64,000 nucleotides of DNA from Solwaraspora sp. WMMA2056 (lineage in GTDB: Bacteria; Actinomycetota; Actinomycetes; Mycobacteriales; Micromonosporaceae), in contig NZ_CP128360.1 in NCBI RefSeq assembly GCF_030345095.1, forward strand, positions 992,001 through 1,056,000, written 5' to 3'. A program made the translations under genes and the position numbers. Shown here in pieces: positions 34,501-44,983 of the stretch. A model generated the notes under the pieces. The model ran no database searches. It worked only from the letters and a program-made list of their open reading frames with translations, and was not told the origin of the DNA. Numbering within the stretch: the first letter of the stretch is position 1; each line of letters opens with the position of its first letter.

Positions 34501-35322
34501 ACCGGCCAGCAGCGCGGCCTCGACGTGATCCGCCATCGGGTACCCGAACTCGTCGGCAACCACCCGCTGCATCGCGACCCGGTCTCCGCCGCGCACCTCA
34601 CTGAGCAGCTTCCACAGCAGCGTCGGGACGCCGGCGACCTCGACCAGGCAGAGCACCGGATGGTTGTGGGTGCCGGTGAGCGCATAGCCTTCGCGGGTGC
34701 GCAGCCGCAATGTCGGATGCTCGCCGGAGTGGAACAGACGGTCAGCGCGGACCAGGTCACCGTTGCGGTCGCGGACCTTGAGGTCGATCTCCGTCTCGGA
34801 GGAGGGCGCGGCGTCCGGCGCGATCTGATCGATTCGAACCGTGCCATCCGCAGTACGGACCCGTACGTCGCCGGTGACACAGTAGCGCATCGCCGCAGCC
34901 GGATCGTTGCCCGGGGAGCCGAAGTTGCCGTTGCCGTCGACCAGTGGGTAGCGCAGCGACCAGGGCTGGGCCATCCGGACCAGCGCGTCGTAGATGGCCG
35001 AGTCGCCGTGCGGGTGGAACTGGCCCATCACGTCACCGACGACCCGGGAGCACTTCACGTAGCCCCGGTCCGGCCGGTAGCCGGAGTCGAACATCGCGTA
35101 GAGGATCTTGCGGTGGACGGGTTTGAGGCCGTCCCGTACGTCCGGCAGCGCCCGCCCGACGATCACGCTCATCGCGTAGTCGAGGTAGGAGCGCTGCATC
35201 TCGACTTCCAGCCCGACCGGCTCGATGCGGTCGTGGCCGGCGACCGCTGCGGCGGCGGGGGTGGCCGCTGCGGCTGCTGCGCTGTCCGACTCGCTGTCGA
35301 AGGACTCGGGAGTATCCGTCAC
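31519..35322 (-). CDS. gyrA: DNA gyrase subunit A with in-frame intein
   Basis: The precursor is 1,267 residues; removing the 420-residue intein leaves 847, the normal actinobacterial GyrA length. Gyrase introduces negative supercoils with GyrB, and GyrA makes the DNA break. The breakage-reunion domain runs from [20 protein letters not shown] through [20 protein letters not shown]. Its catalytic Tyr147 (AAMRY) is the residue just before the intein, and [20 protein letters not shown] resumes right after it. The C-terminal propeller contains the GyrA box QRRGGKG. It lies 122 bp downstream of gyrB in the same direction, with two perfect DnaA boxes in the gap. Splicing is required for function. 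Confidence 0.98.
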   Translation of the reverse strand: MTDTPESFDSESDSAAAAAATPAAAAVAGHDRIEPVGLEVEMQRSYLDYAMSVIVGRALPDVRDGLKPVHRKILYAMFDSGYRPDRGYVKCSRVVGDVMGQFHPHGDSAIYDALVRMAQPWSLRYPLVDGNGNFGSPGNDPAAAMRYCVTGDVRVRTADGTVRIDQIAPDAAPSSETEIDLKVRDRNGDLVRADRLFHSGEHPTLRLRTREGYALTGTHNHPVLCLVEVAGVPTLLWKLLSEVRGGDRVAMQRVVADEFGYPMADHVEAALLAGAFVSEGWFSTNRAGFNNVDPEFFARVVAAYDVAVGGRRYVSQRIIASGSTLYELDVQDVAALRQSLLADLVDVRSAGKFVPELIWRGPAAVKRAFLQALFTGDGSSSLLPRGTIAISYSTRSHRLADEVQQLLLEFGVVSRQCEYRNGEIKLVVTNRRDARIFAQRIGFLGRKQDKLRGELRAVPRTSRAMSSDHVPYLADFIRAHGATRWTERDWLRRHNVDRIERWERDRSEILARITEREVRDVVEPLVDGRFYYAEVAEVADAGVQPVYSLRVDTDDHSFVTDGFVSHNTECKLDPLAMEMLRDIDEDTVDFQDNYDGRAKEPVILPARIPNLLINGSEGIAVGMATKIPPHNLREIAAAVQWCLENPEVDEADTLEALLGIVKGPDFPTAGLIVGTTPIQDAYRTGRGSIRMRAVVEVEEDKKGRTALVVTELPYQVNPDNLAERVAELIKEGKIGGIADIRDESSGRTGMRLVLVLKRDAVAKVVLNNLYKHTQLQETFGANMLALVDGVPRTLNLAQFIRYYVEHQIDVIRRRTAYRLRKAEERAHILRGLVKALDMLDEVIALIRRSPTVEDSRQGLMRLLEVDEIQATAILDMQLRRLAALERQKIIDELAKIELEITDLKDILAKPERQRKIVSEELGEIVAKWGDERRTQIVPFDGEVSMEDLIAREDVVVTITRTGYAKRTKVDLYRSQRRGGKGVSGATLRQDDIVSHFFVASTHDWMLFFTNKGRVYRAKAYELPEASRTARGQHVANLLAFQPDEHIAQVIQIPNYQVAPYLVLATRNGLVKKTKLEEFDSNRSGGIIGINLRDADELVGAALASATDDLLLVSKNAQAIRFNATDEALRPMGRATSGVIGMRFTDTDELLAMAVVREGMDLDVLVATNGGYAKRTPIEEYPVQGRGGKGVLTAKITERRGGLVGAVVISPDDELFAITSNGGVIRTPVKPVRRTRDRNTMGVKLMDLPDGVTIVAIARNADEPDEQD
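33622..34881 (-). other. GyrA intein with LAGLIDADG-type endonuclease domain
   Basis: 420 residues inserted between the catalytic Tyr and the following Thr. Splicing motifs are complete: Cys1 ([17 protein letters not shown]), block B THNH at about 71-74, block [13 protein letters not shown], penultimate His and Asn420 (VSHN), with Thr as the +1 nucleophile. The N- and C-terminal parts resemble the short Mycobacterium xenopi GyrA intein ([34 protein letters not shown]). In addition, a central domain has two LAGLIDADG-like helices ([11 protein letters not shown], about 124-134, and [14 protein letters not shown], about 220), so it may be mobile by homing. All catalytic residues for splicing are present. 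Confidence 0.95.
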
Positions 35323-35358
35323 AGTTAACCCTTATCAGACTTTATACCGTCATACCGC

Positions 35359-35398
35359 TGTGGATAACGGCTGTGGAATCTCGCGAAGCTGTGGATAA
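35359..35398. promoter_or_regulatory. Two DnaA boxes between gyrB and gyrA
   Basis: TGTGGATAA occurs at 35359-35367 and 35390-35398, each inside CTGTGGATAAC, and a third half-site (TGTGGAATC) lies between. They occupy the 122-bp gap directly upstream of the gyrA start and suggest DnaA-responsive control. Confidence 0.75.
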
Positions 35399-35444
35399 CT
35401 CGGTCGGGCCGGTCCGGGTCACGGGTCGGGACCGACCGAGGTCG

Positions 35445-37388
35445 CTAGATGTCCAGGAACCGGACGTCCTTGGCGTTGCGCTGGATGAACGACCGTCGCG
35501 CCTCGACGTCCTCACCCATCAGGACGCTGAACAACTCGTCGGCGGTTGCGGCGTCGTCCAGAGTCACCTGACGCAGCGTACGCGTCGCCGGGTTCATCGT
35601 GGTGTCCCACAGCTCCGGGTAGTTCATCTCACCCAGACCCTTGAACCGCTGGATGTCGTCCGGCTTGGCGTTCGGCTTCTTCTGCTGCCGCAGCGCGATC
35701 AGACCGTCACGCTCGCGGTCGGAGTAGGCGTACTGCGCGTCGTCGCCCTTGCGGTTCCATTTGATCTTGTACAGCGGCGGCGCCGCCAGGTAGACGTGGC
35801 CGAGCTCGACCAGTGGCCGCATGAACCGGAACAGCAACGTCAGCAGCAGCGTCTGGATGTGCTGACCGTCGACGTCGGCGTCGGCCATCAGCACGATCTT
35901 GTGGTACCGCAGCTTCTCGATGTCGAAGTCGTCGTGGATGCCGGTGCCCAGCGCGGTGATCAGCGCCTGGACCTCGTTGTTCTTCAGCACCCGGTCGATC
36001 CGGGCCTTCTCCACGTTGAGGATCTTGCCCCGGATCGGCAGGATCGCCTGGGTCCGTGGATCCCGCCCCTGCTTGGCCGAACCGCCGGCCGAGTCACCCT
36101 CGACGATGAAGACCTCGGACTCGCGCGGATCGGTCGACTGACAGTCGGCCAGCTTGCCCGGCATCGACCCGGACTCCAGCAGCGACTTGCGCCGGGCCAG
36201 CTTGCGCGCCTGCTGGGCGGCGATCCGGGCGCGCGCCGCCTGGGTCGCCTTCGTGATGATCATCTTGCCTTCGGCCGGGTTGCGGTCCAGCCAGTCCACC
36301 AGCCACTCGTTGCACACCCGCTGCACGAAACTCTTCACCGGGGTGTTGCCCAGCTTGGTCTTGGTCTGCCCCTCGAACTGCGGGTTGGCCAGCTTGACCG
36401 AGATGATCGCGGCGAGCCCTTCCCGGATGTCCTCGCCGGAGAGCTTCTCGTCGCCCTTGAGCAGCTTCTTGTCGGTCGCGTACTTGTTGACCACGCTGGT
36501 CAGGGCGGACCGGAAGCCCTCTTCGTGGGTGCCACCCTCGTGGGTGTTGATGGTGTTCGCGAAGGTGTAGACCGACTCGCCGTACGACTCGTTCCACTGC
36601 ATGGCGATCTCGACCGACATGCCCTCCTCCTCGGCCCCGAACTCCACCACACTCTTGTGGATCGGGTTCTTGGAGTTGTTGAGGTGACGGACGAAGTCCG
36701 AGATGCCGCCCTTGTAGCAGAAGGTGACCTCGCGGTGCTTGCCGTCCTCGTCGGTCGCCCGCTCGTCGCGCAGCTGGATGGTCAACCCTCGGTTCAGGAA
36801 CGCCATCTCCTGCAACCGACGGTAGATCGTCTCGAAGGCGTACTCGGTGGTCTCGAAGATCGTCGGATCCGGCCAGAAGGCGACCGCGGACCCTGTCCGG
36901 TTGGTCGCCTCGCCCTTGTCCAGGGGTGTCGGCTTGGAGTTGTGGTACTGCTGACGCCAGACGTGGCCGTCCTTGTGGATCTCCACCTCCATCTTCACGG
37001 AGAGTGCGTTCACCACCGAGACACCGACACCGTGCAGACCGCCGGAGACCGCGTACGCCTTGCCGTCGAACTTGCCACCGGCGTGCAGCACGGTCAGCGC
37101 GACCTCGACCCCCGGCTTGCCCAGCTTCGGGTGCAGGTCCACTGGAAAGCCACGGCCGTTGTCGGTGACCCGCACCCCGCCGTCGGCCAGCAGCACCACG
37201 TCGATGGTGTCGCAGTGGCCCGCCAGCGCCTCGTCGACCGCGTTGTCCACGACCTCCCAGACCAGGTGGTGCAGGCCACGTTCACCGGTGGAGCCGATGT
37301 ACATACCCGGCCGCTTGCGGACGGCCTCCAGGCCCTCCAGCACGGTGATCGACTCGGCGCCGTACTCCTGCTTCTTCTGCGCTGACAC
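35445..37388 (-). CDS. gyrB: DNA gyrase subunit B
   Basis: 647 residues, the usual actinobacterial length. It has the GHKL ATPase domain ([43 protein letters not shown]), the transducer domain, the TOPRIM motifs EGDSAGG and [10 protein letters not shown], and the C-terminal [20 protein letters not shown]. It supplies ATP hydrolysis for supercoiling by gyrase. The start is the GTG of [10 protein letters not shown] at 37388; no good ribosome site is visible next to it, so it may be translated from a short or leaderless mRNA, and an in-frame GTG (VARCARKW) 30 nt upstream is an alternative. Transcribed with gyrA. Confidence 0.98.
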   Translation of the reverse strand: MSAQKKQEYGAESITVLEGLEAVRKRPGMYIGSTGERGLHHLVWEVVDNAVDEALAGHCDTIDVVLLADGGVRVTDNGRGFPVDLHPKLGKPGVEVALTVLHAGGKFDGKAYAVSGGLHGVGVSVVNALSVKMEVEIHKDGHVWRQQYHNSKPTPLDKGEATNRTGSAVAFWPDPTIFETTEYAFETIYRRLQEMAFLNRGLTIQLRDERATDEDGKHREVTFCYKGGISDFVRHLNNSKNPIHKSVVEFGAEEEGMSVEIAMQWNESYGESVYTFANTINTHEGGTHEEGFRSALTSVVNKYATDKKLLKGDEKLSGEDIREGLAAIISVKLANPQFEGQTKTKLGNTPVKSFVQRVCNEWLVDWLDRNPAEGKMIITKATQAARARIAAQQARKLARRKSLLESGSMPGKLADCQSTDPRESEVFIVEGDSAGGSAKQGRDPRTQAILPIRGKILNVEKARIDRVLKNNEVQALITALGTGIHDDFDIEKLRYHKIVLMADADVDGQHIQTLLLTLLFRFMRPLVELGHVYLAAPPLYKIKWNRKGDDAQYAYSDRERDGLIALRQQKKPNAKPDDIQRFKGLGEMNYPELWDTTMNPATRTLRQVTLDDAATADELFSVLMGEDVEARRSFIQRNAKDVRFLDI

Positions 37389-37934
37389 CCTCAGCCACTT
37401 TCTCGCGCACCTGGCCACGGGCGGGCACAGGGACGCGGGGTTCGGCGGACACCCGGCAGCGGGGCGGGCGCGGACCGGCACCATGGCCGACAACCCGCAA
37501 CTTCGGGTGGATCGCCGACGGGTGGCGAAACGCGCCGTACGCCGCAGAGCACCCGCGGATCACGAACGGCTGGGTCCCGCGCGTCTCGACGCACGGGTCT
37601 CCCTCGTCTCTACCTACGATCCTACTGTGCCGAGCCGACATAACAGGGATGCGGCACCCCCGTAAAGCGCCTGAGAGGTTCGTAGCCGGCCGCACCCCAC
37701 CCACCGCGACCACCCCCACACGGACCTGACCACCCGGCGAGGATGATGCGGGGCCGTCCGACACCTGTGGTCACCACGCCGGCACCGGTCACCGCACCCA
37801 CCTGTGGTGAGGCCCCGGACCCGCTGCCGCTACAGTGCCGCTACCGCTCAGGCGCGCCGACAGCGGCACTGCGGTGCAGTCGACCCGTCCGCTGAACCGG
37901 CCGCGCCATCAGCTGCAGAAGGGTGACGTGTGCG
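37389..37934. promoter_or_regulatory. Divergent region between gyrB and a 186-aa protein gene
   Basis: 546 bp without a supported gene. It should contain the gyrB promoter; a CCTACTGT/ACCTACGAT patch at about 37610-37630 is a plausible -10 area on the minus strand. The first 100 bp could encode an extension of GyrB, but the composition does not support it. Confidence 0.45.
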
Positions 37935-38495
37935 ATGGGGCTGGACAACGTCGCGGTGCAGTGGCCACGGGTCGGCGAGTTCTACGAACCGGTGGCACCG
38001 GCCGAGTTCGTCGACTTCGGTGACCTCGCGGAGCAGGCCGACGTCGCCGCGCCGACCGCCGCGCTAGCCGGGTACGTAGCCAAGACCGGCAGTGTCCGGG
38101 CCACCGCGTACACCGAGCTGGTGGACCTGCTGCTGGGCCTGACCGGGGTGCTGTACGCCACCGAGGCGGCCGCCGAGGACGAGGACCCGGTGATCGACCC
38201 GGACGGCTGTGCCTGGATCGCCGGCGGGCTGGAGCGCTTCGTGGCCGGCCACGACCGGTACGGCGACACCGTCACCTTCGACACCGTCGGCGCGGTCCTG
38301 CGCGATGCCCTCGCCGACGCCCGCCTCGCCGAACAGCAGCTGCGCTGGCTGGACAGCCGACTCGACGCGCTGCGCGACGAGGCCGGCGACGCGCCGCAGT
38401 GGAGCTTCCCCCGCTCCGAGCTCGCCGTGCTGTCCCGTTTCTACCGCCGCTGCGCCGACCGGGGCTTCGCCGTCTACGCCGACGCCGAGGCCTGA
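37935..38495 (+). CDS. Hypothetical protein (186 aa)
   Basis: A soluble acidic protein beginning MGLDNVAVQWPRVGEFYEPV, with TAYTELVDLLLGLTGVLYAT in the middle, a helical ending (ARLAEQQLRWLDSRLDALRD) and a C-terminal stretch SELAVLSRFYRRCADRGFAV. No membrane segment or catalytic motif. The ATG at 37935 is chosen because AAGGGTGA lies at a workable distance; a GTG at 37923 would add four residues. It faces opposite to the replication genes and lies between gyrB and the DciA gene. Unknown function. Confidence 0.75.
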   Translation: MGLDNVAVQWPRVGEFYEPVAPAEFVDFGDLAEQADVAAPTAALAGYVAKTGSVRATAYTELVDLLLGLTGVLYATEAAAEDEDPVIDPDGCAWIAGGLERFVAGHDRYGDTVTFDTVGAVLRDALADARLAEQQLRWLDSRLDALRDEAGDAPQWSFPRSELAVLSRFYRRCADRGFAVYADAEA

Positions 38496-38564
38496 CCCGA
38501 ACAGCCCGACCCGACCCGACCCCACCGGGCCCGAGCCGGCGGCGGGTGCCCGGGTCGGGCCCGG

Positions 38565-39233
38565 TCAGCCGTACGTGTCGCGGGGCCCTCGGCCCCGGAC
38601 CCGCCGTGGCCCTTTCGACCACGACGGCGCGGCCGGACCGTGGATGTGCAGCTTGCGGACCACGTTGTGGCCGACCTCCTTGGCGATCCGATGCAGTAGA
38701 GACCGGGCGAGCAGCCGCAGCTGGGTCGCCCAGGCGGTCGACTCCGCCTCGACGGTCAGCTCACCGTCCTCGAGCTTGACCGGCCGGCAGTGGGTGGCTA
38801 TCTCCGCGCCGACCACCCGCTCCCAGGCCCCGAAGACGGTCGCCTCGGCGGTCGGCCGCTGCCAGCCGCGGGCAGCCACCAACCGGGCCAGTACGTCGCC
38901 GAACAGCTGCGGATCCCGAGGATCCGGCCCCGGTCCCGAGTAGCCGCGCAGCCGTCGCCCGCTGCCGGCTCCCGCACCAGCGGATCCGCCCCGGCCGTCG
39001 CCCGCACCACGCCGCGACCGCCCTGCCTCCCGACGGGCCCGGGCGGCGTCGAGCACCGCGCGGGCCAGCTGCGGGCCGGTCGACGGCGGCGGCAGGACCA
39101 CCGGCTGCTCCGCCGCAGCCGGCTCGGCAGCCGGCTGCCGGTCCTGAGCCTTAGGCTGCCGGCCCTTTGCCTGCCGAGGGGACGGTGCGGGCTGCCGACG
39201 CGTCGGATCGGTCGGTGTCGGTTCAGCCGGCAT
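38565..39233 (-). CDS. DciA-family (DUF721) helicase-operator protein
   Basis: 222 residues. The first 100 are low complexity ([20 protein letters not shown]). The DUF721/DciA domain spans about 105-200: [60 protein letters not shown] and [20 protein letters not shown]. DciA recruits the replicative helicase DnaB in bacteria lacking DnaC, and the gene is normally found after recF, as here. The start is the ATG at 39233 with GGGAGGTG 7 nt upstream; it overlaps the recF 3' end by 11 bp. Confidence 0.92.
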   Translation of the reverse strand: MPAEPTPTDPTRRQPAPSPRQAKGRQPKAQDRQPAAEPAAAEQPVVLPPPSTGPQLARAVLDAARARREAGRSRRGAGDGRGGSAGAGAGSGRRLRGYSGPGPDPRDPQLFGDVLARLVAARGWQRPTAEATVFGAWERVVGAEIATHCRPVKLEDGELTVEAESTAWATQLRLLARSLLHRIAKEVGHNVVRKLHIHGPAAPSWSKGPRRVRGRGPRDTYG

Positions 39234-40371
39234 GCCGGACACCTCCCGGGAAGACTTCGAAGCGTGCTCCGCGCAACGCTACCGGTACGTCGTCGGCGAC
39301 GGCACAGGTCACCAGCAGCTGGCTGGCACCGGCCACCAGATCGGCCAACCGCTCCCGGCGGCCGGTGTCCAGCTCGGCGAAGACGTCGTCGAGGACCAGC
39401 ACCGGCTCGATTCCCTCGCCACGCAACAGGTCGTACGCGGCGAGCCGCAGCGCCAGCGCGCACGACCAGGTCTCCCCGTGGCTGGCGTACCCCTTGACCG
39501 GCAGGTCGCCGATTGTCAGGTTCAGGTCGTCGCGGTGCGGTCCGACCAGGGTGACACCGCGCTCCACCTCGCTGCGCCGCGCCTCCTGCAGTGCCGTACG
39601 CAGTGCCGACTCCAACGCGGCCCGGTCCGGCAGACGGGCGCCGCCGTCGGCGGCCGGCAGGTCGACGGCACACCGGTAGGCGATGCCGGCTGGCGCGGAC
39701 CCGGCGGCGACCGCCGCGTACGCCTTGGCCACGTGCGGGGCCAGGGCGTCGACCAGCTCCAGCCGGCCGGCCAGTAGCTCGGCGCCGTGCCGGGCCAGGT
39801 GGGTGTCCCACACGTCCAGGGTGCTCAGGTCGCCGCCGCGCGTACCACCGGTCTTGCGGGCCAGGTAGGCGCTGCGCAGCAGCGCGTTGCGCTGCTTGAC
39901 CACCCGGTCGTAGTCGGCCCGGACGCCGGCGAACCGGGGCAGTCGGGCCACCAGCAGGTCGTCGAGGTAGCGGCGGCGTTCGGCCGGATCCCCTCGGACG
40001 ATCTCCAGGTCCTCGGGGGCGAACAGCACCAGCCGCAGCGCGCCGAGCACGTCGCGGGCCCGCCGGGCCGGGGACCGCCCCAGCCGGGCCCGGTTCGCCC
40101 GGCCCGGCACGATCTCCAGCTCCACCAGCAGCTCCCGCTGGTCGTGCATGATCAGGCAGCGGATGATCGCACTGTCGGCCCCGACCCGCACCAGCGGCGC
40201 GTCGGTGGCCACCCGGTGGCTGCCCAGGGTGGCCAGGTAGCCGAGCGCCTCGACGAGGTTGGTCTTGCCGACCCCGTTCGGCCCGACCAGGACGCTGCCA
40301 CCCGGATCGAAGGTGACGTCGACCCGCTCGTACGAGCGGAAGTTGATCAGTTCGAGCCGACGGACGTACAC
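39223..40371 (-). CDS. recF: DNA replication and repair protein RecF
   Basis: A 382-residue SMC-like ATPase that helps load RecA at gaps. Walker A is GPNGVGKT at 30-37 ([17 protein letters not shown]), the family start is [20 protein letters not shown], and near the C-terminus are the signature and Walker [21 protein letters not shown] and [24 protein letters not shown] start begins [11 protein letters not shown]. The gene starts 7 nt after gnd and overlaps the DciA gene. It is the fourth gene of the dnaA-dnaN-gnd-recF run. Confidence 0.97.
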   Translation of the reverse strand: MYVRRLELINFRSYERVDVTFDPGGSVLVGPNGVGKTNLVEALGYLATLGSHRVATDAPLVRVGADSAIIRCLIMHDQRELLVELEIVPGRANRARLGRSPARRARDVLGALRLVLFAPEDLEIVRGDPAERRRYLDDLLVARLPRFAGVRADYDRVVKQRNALLRSAYLARKTGGTRGGDLSTLDVWDTHLARHGAELLAGRLELVDALAPHVAKAYAAVAAGSAPAGIAYRCAVDLPAADGGARLPDRAALESALRTALQEARRSEVERGVTLVGPHRDDLNLTIGDLPVKGYASHGETWSCALALRLAAYDLLRGEGIEPVLVLDDVFAELDTGRRERLADLVAGASQLLVTCAVADDVPVALRGARFEVFPGGVRHAG

Positions 40372-40378
40372 CGGGGCG

Positions 40379-41254
40379 TCAGGGGCTGGACTGGACGGCG
40401 TGCCCGCCGAACTGGTTACGCAGCGCGGCCACCGCCTTCATCGCCGGGGAGTCGTCCTGCCGGGAGGTGAAGCGGGCGAACAGCGACGCGGCGATCACGT
40501 TCATCGGCACCCCGAGCCGGATCGCCTCCTCGACCGTCCAGCGCCCCTCACCGGTGTCCTCGGCGTAGCCGCGCAACGCGGCCAGCTGCGGGTCCTCGTC
40601 GAGGGCCGCGTCGAGCAGGTCCAGCAGCCAGGACCGCACCACGGTGCCCTCGCGCCACGACTTGATCACCCCGGGCACGTCGGTGATGAGGTCGGACTGC
40701 AGCATCAGCTCGTAGCCCTCGGCGTAGGCGTGCATCAACGCGTACTCGACGCCGTTGTGCACCATCTTCGCGTAGTGGCCGGCACCGACCGGGCCGGCGT
40801 GGGCGAAGCCGTGCTCGCCGGGCGGCTTGAGCGCGTCGAAGATCGGCATCATCCGCCGTACGTGCTCGGCGTCGCCGCCGACCATCAGGCCGTAGCCGGC
40901 CTGCCGACCCCAGACCCCGCCGGAGACGCCGACGTCGAGATAGCCGATGCCGTGCTCGGCCAGCCGGGCGGCGCGCGGCGCGTCGTCGCTGAACCGCGAG
41001 TTGCCACCGTCGATCACCAGATCGTCGGGGGCCAGCAGACCGCACAGCTCGTCGACGACCGACGAGGTCACCGGTGCCGGCACCATGGTCCAGACCGCGC
41101 GCGGGGCGTCGAGTCGGTCGACCAGCTCGGCGAGGCTGCCGACGTCGCTCACCGCCGGATCCCGGTCGTAGCCGTACGCCTGGTGGCCGGCGTCGCGCAG
41201 CCGGTCCCGCATGTTGCCGCCCATTCGGCCCAGGCCGATGATGCCCAACTGCAC
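40379..41254 (-). CDS. gnd: 6-phosphogluconate dehydrogenase, decarboxylating (short form)
   Basis: 291 residues, the short ~300-residue type rather than the ~470-residue enteric type, and often NAD-linked. It oxidatively decarboxylates 6-phosphogluconate to ribulose 5-phosphate in the pentose phosphate pathway. Motifs: Rossmann start [31 protein letters not shown], the catalytic stretch [20 protein letters not shown] with Lys and His-Asn, and [14 protein letters not shown] start at 41254 with GGGG 8 nt upstream. Its place between dnaN and recF is standard in actinobacteria. Confidence 0.95.
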   Translation of the reverse strand: MQLGIIGLGRMGGNMRDRLRDAGHQAYGYDRDPAVSDVGSLAELVDRLDAPRAVWTMVPAPVTSSVVDELCGLLAPDDLVIDGGNSRFSDDAPRAARLAEHGIGYLDVGVSGGVWGRQAGYGLMVGGDAEHVRRMMPIFDALKPPGEHGFAHAGPVGAGHYAKMVHNGVEYALMHAYAEGYELMLQSDLITDVPGVIKSWREGTVVRSWLLDLLDAALDEDPQLAALRGYAEDTGEGRWTVEEAIRLGVPMNVIAASLFARFTSRQDDSPAMKAVAALRNQFGGHAVQSSP

Positions 41255-41327
41255 GGTCTGTCCCCTTTCCGTCGCCGCGATCGTCACGGTTGCCGGCGGA
41301 TGATCGTCGTGGTGCCGATTCCCGCGC

Positions 41328-42461
41328 CTACCGGGTTACCCGGATGGGCATGATCAGATAGCGGTAACCGGGGATGATCTGGTCGTCCTCGCCGGCCGGC
41401 GAGATCACCGCCGGTTTGAACGCGTCGACGAAGGCGAACACGGCGGTGGCCGACCCGAGGTTCTGCAGGCCGTCGATCAGGTACTGCGGGTTGAAGCCGA
41501 TGGTCAGCGGCTCGCCGGTGAAGGTGGCCTCCATCGCCTCGCTGGCCCGCGCCTCCTCGGTGTTGCCGGCCTCCACCACCAGTCCGTCGGCGCTGAAGCT
41601 CAGCAGCACCGGCGTGGTGCGTTCGGCGACCAGCGCCACCCGGCGGACGACCTCGACGAGGCCGGCGACGCTGACCCGGGCCTCGGCGTTGTGGCTGGCG
41701 GGGAAGAGCGACCGGACCGGCGGGTAGTTGGCTCCGTCGAGCAGTCGGCTCGTCGTCCGGCGGGTACCGCCGGCGAACCCGATCATGCCTTCACCGGCAC
41801 CGCCCTGCGCCAGGGCGATGGTGACCTCGCCGCCGATCGGCCCGAGGGTCTTCGCCGTGTCGGCGAGGGTACGGGCGGGCACCAGGGCGTTGAGGCTGAT
41901 CCCGGAGTCGTCCGGCTGCCAGTCGATCTCGCGGATCGCCAGCCGGTACCGGTCGGTGGCGAGCATGGCGAGCTTCGGGCCGTCGAGCTCCAGCCGGACG
42001 CCGGTCATCATCGGCAGCGTCTCGTCCCGCCCGGCGGCGACCGCCACCTGGGCGACGGCGGCGGCGAAGGTGGGGGCGTCGACCGTACCGGCGCTGGAGG
42101 GCATCTCCGGCAGCGTCGGGTAGTCCTCGACCGGCATCGTCGGCAGGGTGAACCGGGCGCTGCCGCAGACCAGCTCCAGATGCGCCCCGACGGCGGCGAT
42201 GTCCACCGGCTTGGCCGGCAGCGACTTGGTGATCTCCGCCAGGAGCCGGCCGGAGACCAGGGCCGCGCCGTCGGCGTCGCCCTGTACGTCGACGGTCACC
42301 TGGCTGGACACCTCGTAGTCGAACCCGGAGACGTGCAACGAGCCGTCGGTGACCCGCAGCATGGCTCCGGCCAGTACCGGCACCGACGGCCGGTTCGGCA
42401 GGCTCTTGGCCGTCCAGGCGACCGCGTCGGCGAGCGCATCGCGCTCCACCCGGAACTTCAT
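41328..42461 (-). CDS. dnaN: DNA polymerase III beta subunit (sliding clamp)
   Basis: 377 residues forming the dimeric ring clamp that tethers the replicase to DNA. It begins MKFRVERDALADAVAWTAKS, has three similar clamp domains (SVPVLAGAMLRVTDGSLHVS, PEMPSSAGTVDAPTFAAAVA, SRLLDGANYPPVRSLFPASH) and ends IIPGYRYLIMPIRVTR, the conserved MPxR end. The ATG at 42461 follows GGAGGCAAGG. It lies across oriC from dnaA in the same direction. Confidence 0.98.
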   Translation of the reverse strand: MKFRVERDALADAVAWTAKSLPNRPSVPVLAGAMLRVTDGSLHVSGFDYEVSSQVTVDVQGDADGAALVSGRLLAEITKSLPAKPVDIAAVGAHLELVCGSARFTLPTMPVEDYPTLPEMPSSAGTVDAPTFAAAVAQVAVAAGRDETLPMMTGVRLELDGPKLAMLATDRYRLAIREIDWQPDDSGISLNALVPARTLADTAKTLGPIGGEVTIALAQGGAGEGMIGFAGGTRRTTSRLLDGANYPPVRSLFPASHNAEARVSVAGLVEVVRRVALVAERTTPVLLSFSADGLVVEAGNTEEARASEAMEATFTGEPLTIGFNPQYLIDGLQNLGSATAVFAFVDAFKPAVISPAGEDDQIIPGYRYLIMPIRVTR

Positions 42462-43153
42462 CCCTTGCCTCCGCACTTCATGGGCGTGCCTCCGCGTCGA
42501 CTCGAACGATCTTCTATGACACCGGGCGGCGAGGGTGACCGCTTCGCCCGGTGCGGCTGCTGTCGGTCAACGGACCTCACCGAACGATAGGCCAGAGCGT
42601 GGCGGTGGCGCGTCCGCCCCCAGGCTTGGCCGGTCTCCTCCTCCTGCGGTGGACCGTCGCTGCGCTCCATCCACACAAACCCCCAACGCCGATGATTGGG
42701 TTTTGTTGTCTAGAAGATAAAACTCATCGTCTTCATCGGTCCTGTGCACTCTGTGGACATCTCACGTTTACGCAGCTCAGCTGGGTTGGATGGGGGTGGA
42801 TGAGCTGTGGATGAGGGTGGGTACAACCCGCCCCGTCATCCACAGGCCGTCCGGTCGCACACAGGCTCCCCAGGTTATCCACCGGTTATCCACCGGTTAT
42901 CCCAAGGGTTCGTCCCCAGCTGTGGACAACCTTTCGACGATCGCGGGTCCGGTCGTCCCCAGAACCTTCAACAGGCCGTCCACAGCCCCCCACCGAGCTG
43001 TGGACAAACAATCACTCCGAGTAACTGTCCACAGCGGTTTCCCCAGCCGTCGTCCACAGCCTGTGGACAACGCTCCACCATCGGGGTGCCGACGGCAAGG
43101 GGGTTGTCCACCGACGGTGGACAACCCCCTGTGGAAAACCTGTGGGTACGGGG
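42462..43153. other. oriC: Chromosomal replication origin oriC
   Basis: 692 bp between dnaA and dnaN with many DnaA boxes. TGTGGACAA-type at 42752, 42921, 42999 and 43062; TGTGGATGA at 42806; TCATCCACA at 42836; a tandem TTATCCACC, TTATCCACC, TTATCCCAA at 42875, 42886 and 42897 (11-bp spacing); CCGTCCACA at 42976, CTGTCCACA at 43025, TCGTCCACA at 43050; and TTGTCCACC at 43104 facing GGTGGACAA at 43118. The only AT-rich stretch is 42695-42740, next to dnaN, and is the likely unwinding element. Position and box density make the assignment secure. Confidence 0.97.
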
Positions 43154-44983
43154 TCAGGCGGTCTGCTTGATCCGGTTGGTCAGTTCGGCGATCTGGTTGT
43201 AGAGCGACCGCCGTTCGGCCATCTGCTGACGGATCTTGCGGTCGGCGTGCATCACCGTGGTGTGGTCCCGGCCACCGAACGCCTGCCCGATCCGGGGCAG
43301 CGACAGGTCGGTCAGCTCCCGGCACAGGTACATCGCGACCTGCCGGGCGTTGACCAGGACCCGCGACCGTGAGTGCCCGCGCAGGTCCTCCAGGCTGACC
43401 CCGAAGTAGTCGGCGGTCGACACCATGATCTGGTCGGCGGTGATCTCCGGTCCGGCGCCGTCGGGGATGAAGTCCCGCAGCACCTCCTCGGCCAGCGCCA
43501 GCTCCACCGGCGATCGGGTCAGGCTGGCGAACGCGGTCACCCTGATCAGCGCGCCCTCCAGCTCCCGGATCGAGTTGGCGATCCGGGACGCGATGAACTC
43601 CAGTACGTCCGGTGGCGCGTACAGCCGCTCCTGGGCCGCCTTCTTCTGCAGGATGGCGATCCGGGTCTCCAGGTCGGGCGGCTGGATGTCGGCCAGCAGC
43701 CCCCATTCGAACCGGGTCCGCAGCCGGTCCTCCAGCGTGGCGAGCTGCTTGGGCGAGCGGTCCGAGGTGATGACGATCTGCTTGTTCGCGTTGTGCAGCG
43801 TGTTGAAGGTGTGGAAGAACTCCTCCTGGGTCCGTTCCCGGTTCTCCAGGAACTGGATGTCGTCGATCAGCAGGATGTCGACGTCCCGGTAGCGACGCTG
43901 GAACGCGCTGGTCTTGTCGTCGCGCAGCGAGTTGATGAAGTCGTTGGTGAACTCCTCGGTCGACACGTACCGCACCGACCGGGCGTGCCCGAGCGTGGTC
44001 GCGTAGTGACCGATGGCGTGCAGCAGGTGGGTCTTGCCCAGCCCGGAGCTGCCGTAGATGAACAGCGGGTTGTAGGCCTTGGCCGGCGACTCGGCCACCG
44101 CGACCGAGGCGGCGTGTGCGAACCGGTTGGACGAGCCGATGACGAACGTCTCGAACATGTACTTCGGGTTCAACCGGTTCCCGCCGGTGTCCACCCCCGG
44201 ACCACTCAACCGACGGTCGTCGCGGCCGGTGCCGCGATGGTCGTAGCCACCCCGGCCCGGGCCGTTGTCCGGCGGACTGCCCACCGGGTCGGCGCGCGTG
44301 CCGTAGCGCTGGTCCGGTGGCCGGTAGTCGGCCGCCGGCGGCGGCCCGGACAGCGGCGGTGGTTCAGGCCCGGACGGGGGCGGATGCTCGTCGCGCGTGC
44401 CGGTGCCGCCGCGGGCCTCCCCGTCGGCACCTGGCGGATCGACGTCGACCACCCGGGCGTACTCGTCGCCGAAGAGCGCTCCCTGGTCACCGCTGCGGGC
44501 ACCGGGCACCACCGGTCGGCCGCCGCCGGGGTGCGGTCCGGGACCGGGGTGCGGTCCGGCGCCCGGCTCGGGTCCGGGTCGGGGCCCGTCCGCCGGGTCC
44601 GCACCGGGCCGGTCCGCAAGCGCCGGTACGGCGGCACCGAGATCGGTCGTTCCGAGCTCGGTCAGCCTCGGCTCGACGGTGGCGGTGCCGTACACGGTGC
44701 CGACCGGCCGGCCGTGACCGTCCTCGGGCGGGCGGACCGTCACCGCCACCTGGATCGGCCGGCCGAGCCGGCGCGACAGGGCATCGGTGATCGCCGGCCG
44801 TAACCGGGACTCGATCACGTCCCGGGTGAAGGCGTCGGGTACGGACAGCAGCGCGGTGTCGTCGACGATGGCACGCAGCCGGGTGAGCCGCAGATAGGCA
44901 CGTTGCTGAGCGGAGACGATCTCGTCCGCCAACTCGTCCGTGGTCGCCAACCAGACCGCGCCGAGGTCGATCGTCTCGGCCAC
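43154..44983 (-). CDS. dnaA: Chromosomal replication initiator DnaA
   Basis: 609 residues. Domain I (1-105) begins [20 protein letters not shown]. Domain II (about 110-265) is a long Pro/Gly-rich linker ([20 protein letters not shown]), as usual in actinobacteria. Domain III has Walker A GSSGLGKT at 311-318 and Walker [13 protein letters not shown]. Domain IV ends in the DNA-binding helix-turn-helix with [20 protein letters not shown]. It binds the DnaA boxes of the adjacent oriC and melts DNA for helicase loading. GTG start at 44983 after GGGGGTGG. Two DnaA boxes at 45110-45129 suggest autoregulation. Confidence 0.98.
   Translation of the reverse strand: MAETIDLGAVWLATTDELADEIVSAQQRAYLRLTRLRAIVDDTALLSVPDAFTRDVIESRLRPAITDALSRRLGRPIQVAVTVRPPEDGHGRPVGTVYGTATVEPRLTELGTTDLGAAVPALADRPGADPADGPRPGPEPGAGPHPGPGPHPGGGRPVVPGARSGDQGALFGDEYARVVDVDPPGADGEARGGTGTRDEHPPPSGPEPPPLSGPPPAADYRPPDQRYGTRADPVGSPPDNGPGRGGYDHRGTGRDDRRLSGPGVDTGGNRLNPKYMFETFVIGSSNRFAHAASVAVAESPAKAYNPLFIYGSSGLGKTHLLHAIGHYATTLGHARSVRYVSTEEFTNDFINSLRDDKTSAFQRRYRDVDILLIDDIQFLENRERTQEEFFHTFNTLHNANKQIVITSDRSPKQLATLEDRLRTRFEWGLLADIQPPDLETRIAILQKKAAQERLYAPPDVLEFIASRIANSIRELEGALIRVTAFASLTRSPVELALAEEVLRDFIPDGAGPEITADQIMVSTADYFGVSLEDLRGHSRSRVLVNARQVAMYLCRELTDLSLPRIGQAFGGRDHTTVMHADRKIRQQMAERRSLYNQIAELTNRIKQTA

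Noticed and set aside
32842-35328. 828-codon plus-strand frame opposite gyrA
   Set aside because: Exact antisense of gyrA and its intein; no motifs and typical mirror composition.
37391-37764. N-terminal extension of GyrB or a separate minus-strand gene
   Set aside because: GyrB already has the standard length from 37388; upstream residues are Arg/Pro-rich and unrelated to GyrB.
42875-42905. Tandem TTATCCACC units as a short CRISPR-like repeat
   Set aside because: Units are 11 bp, without spacers, and match DnaA boxes inside oriC.
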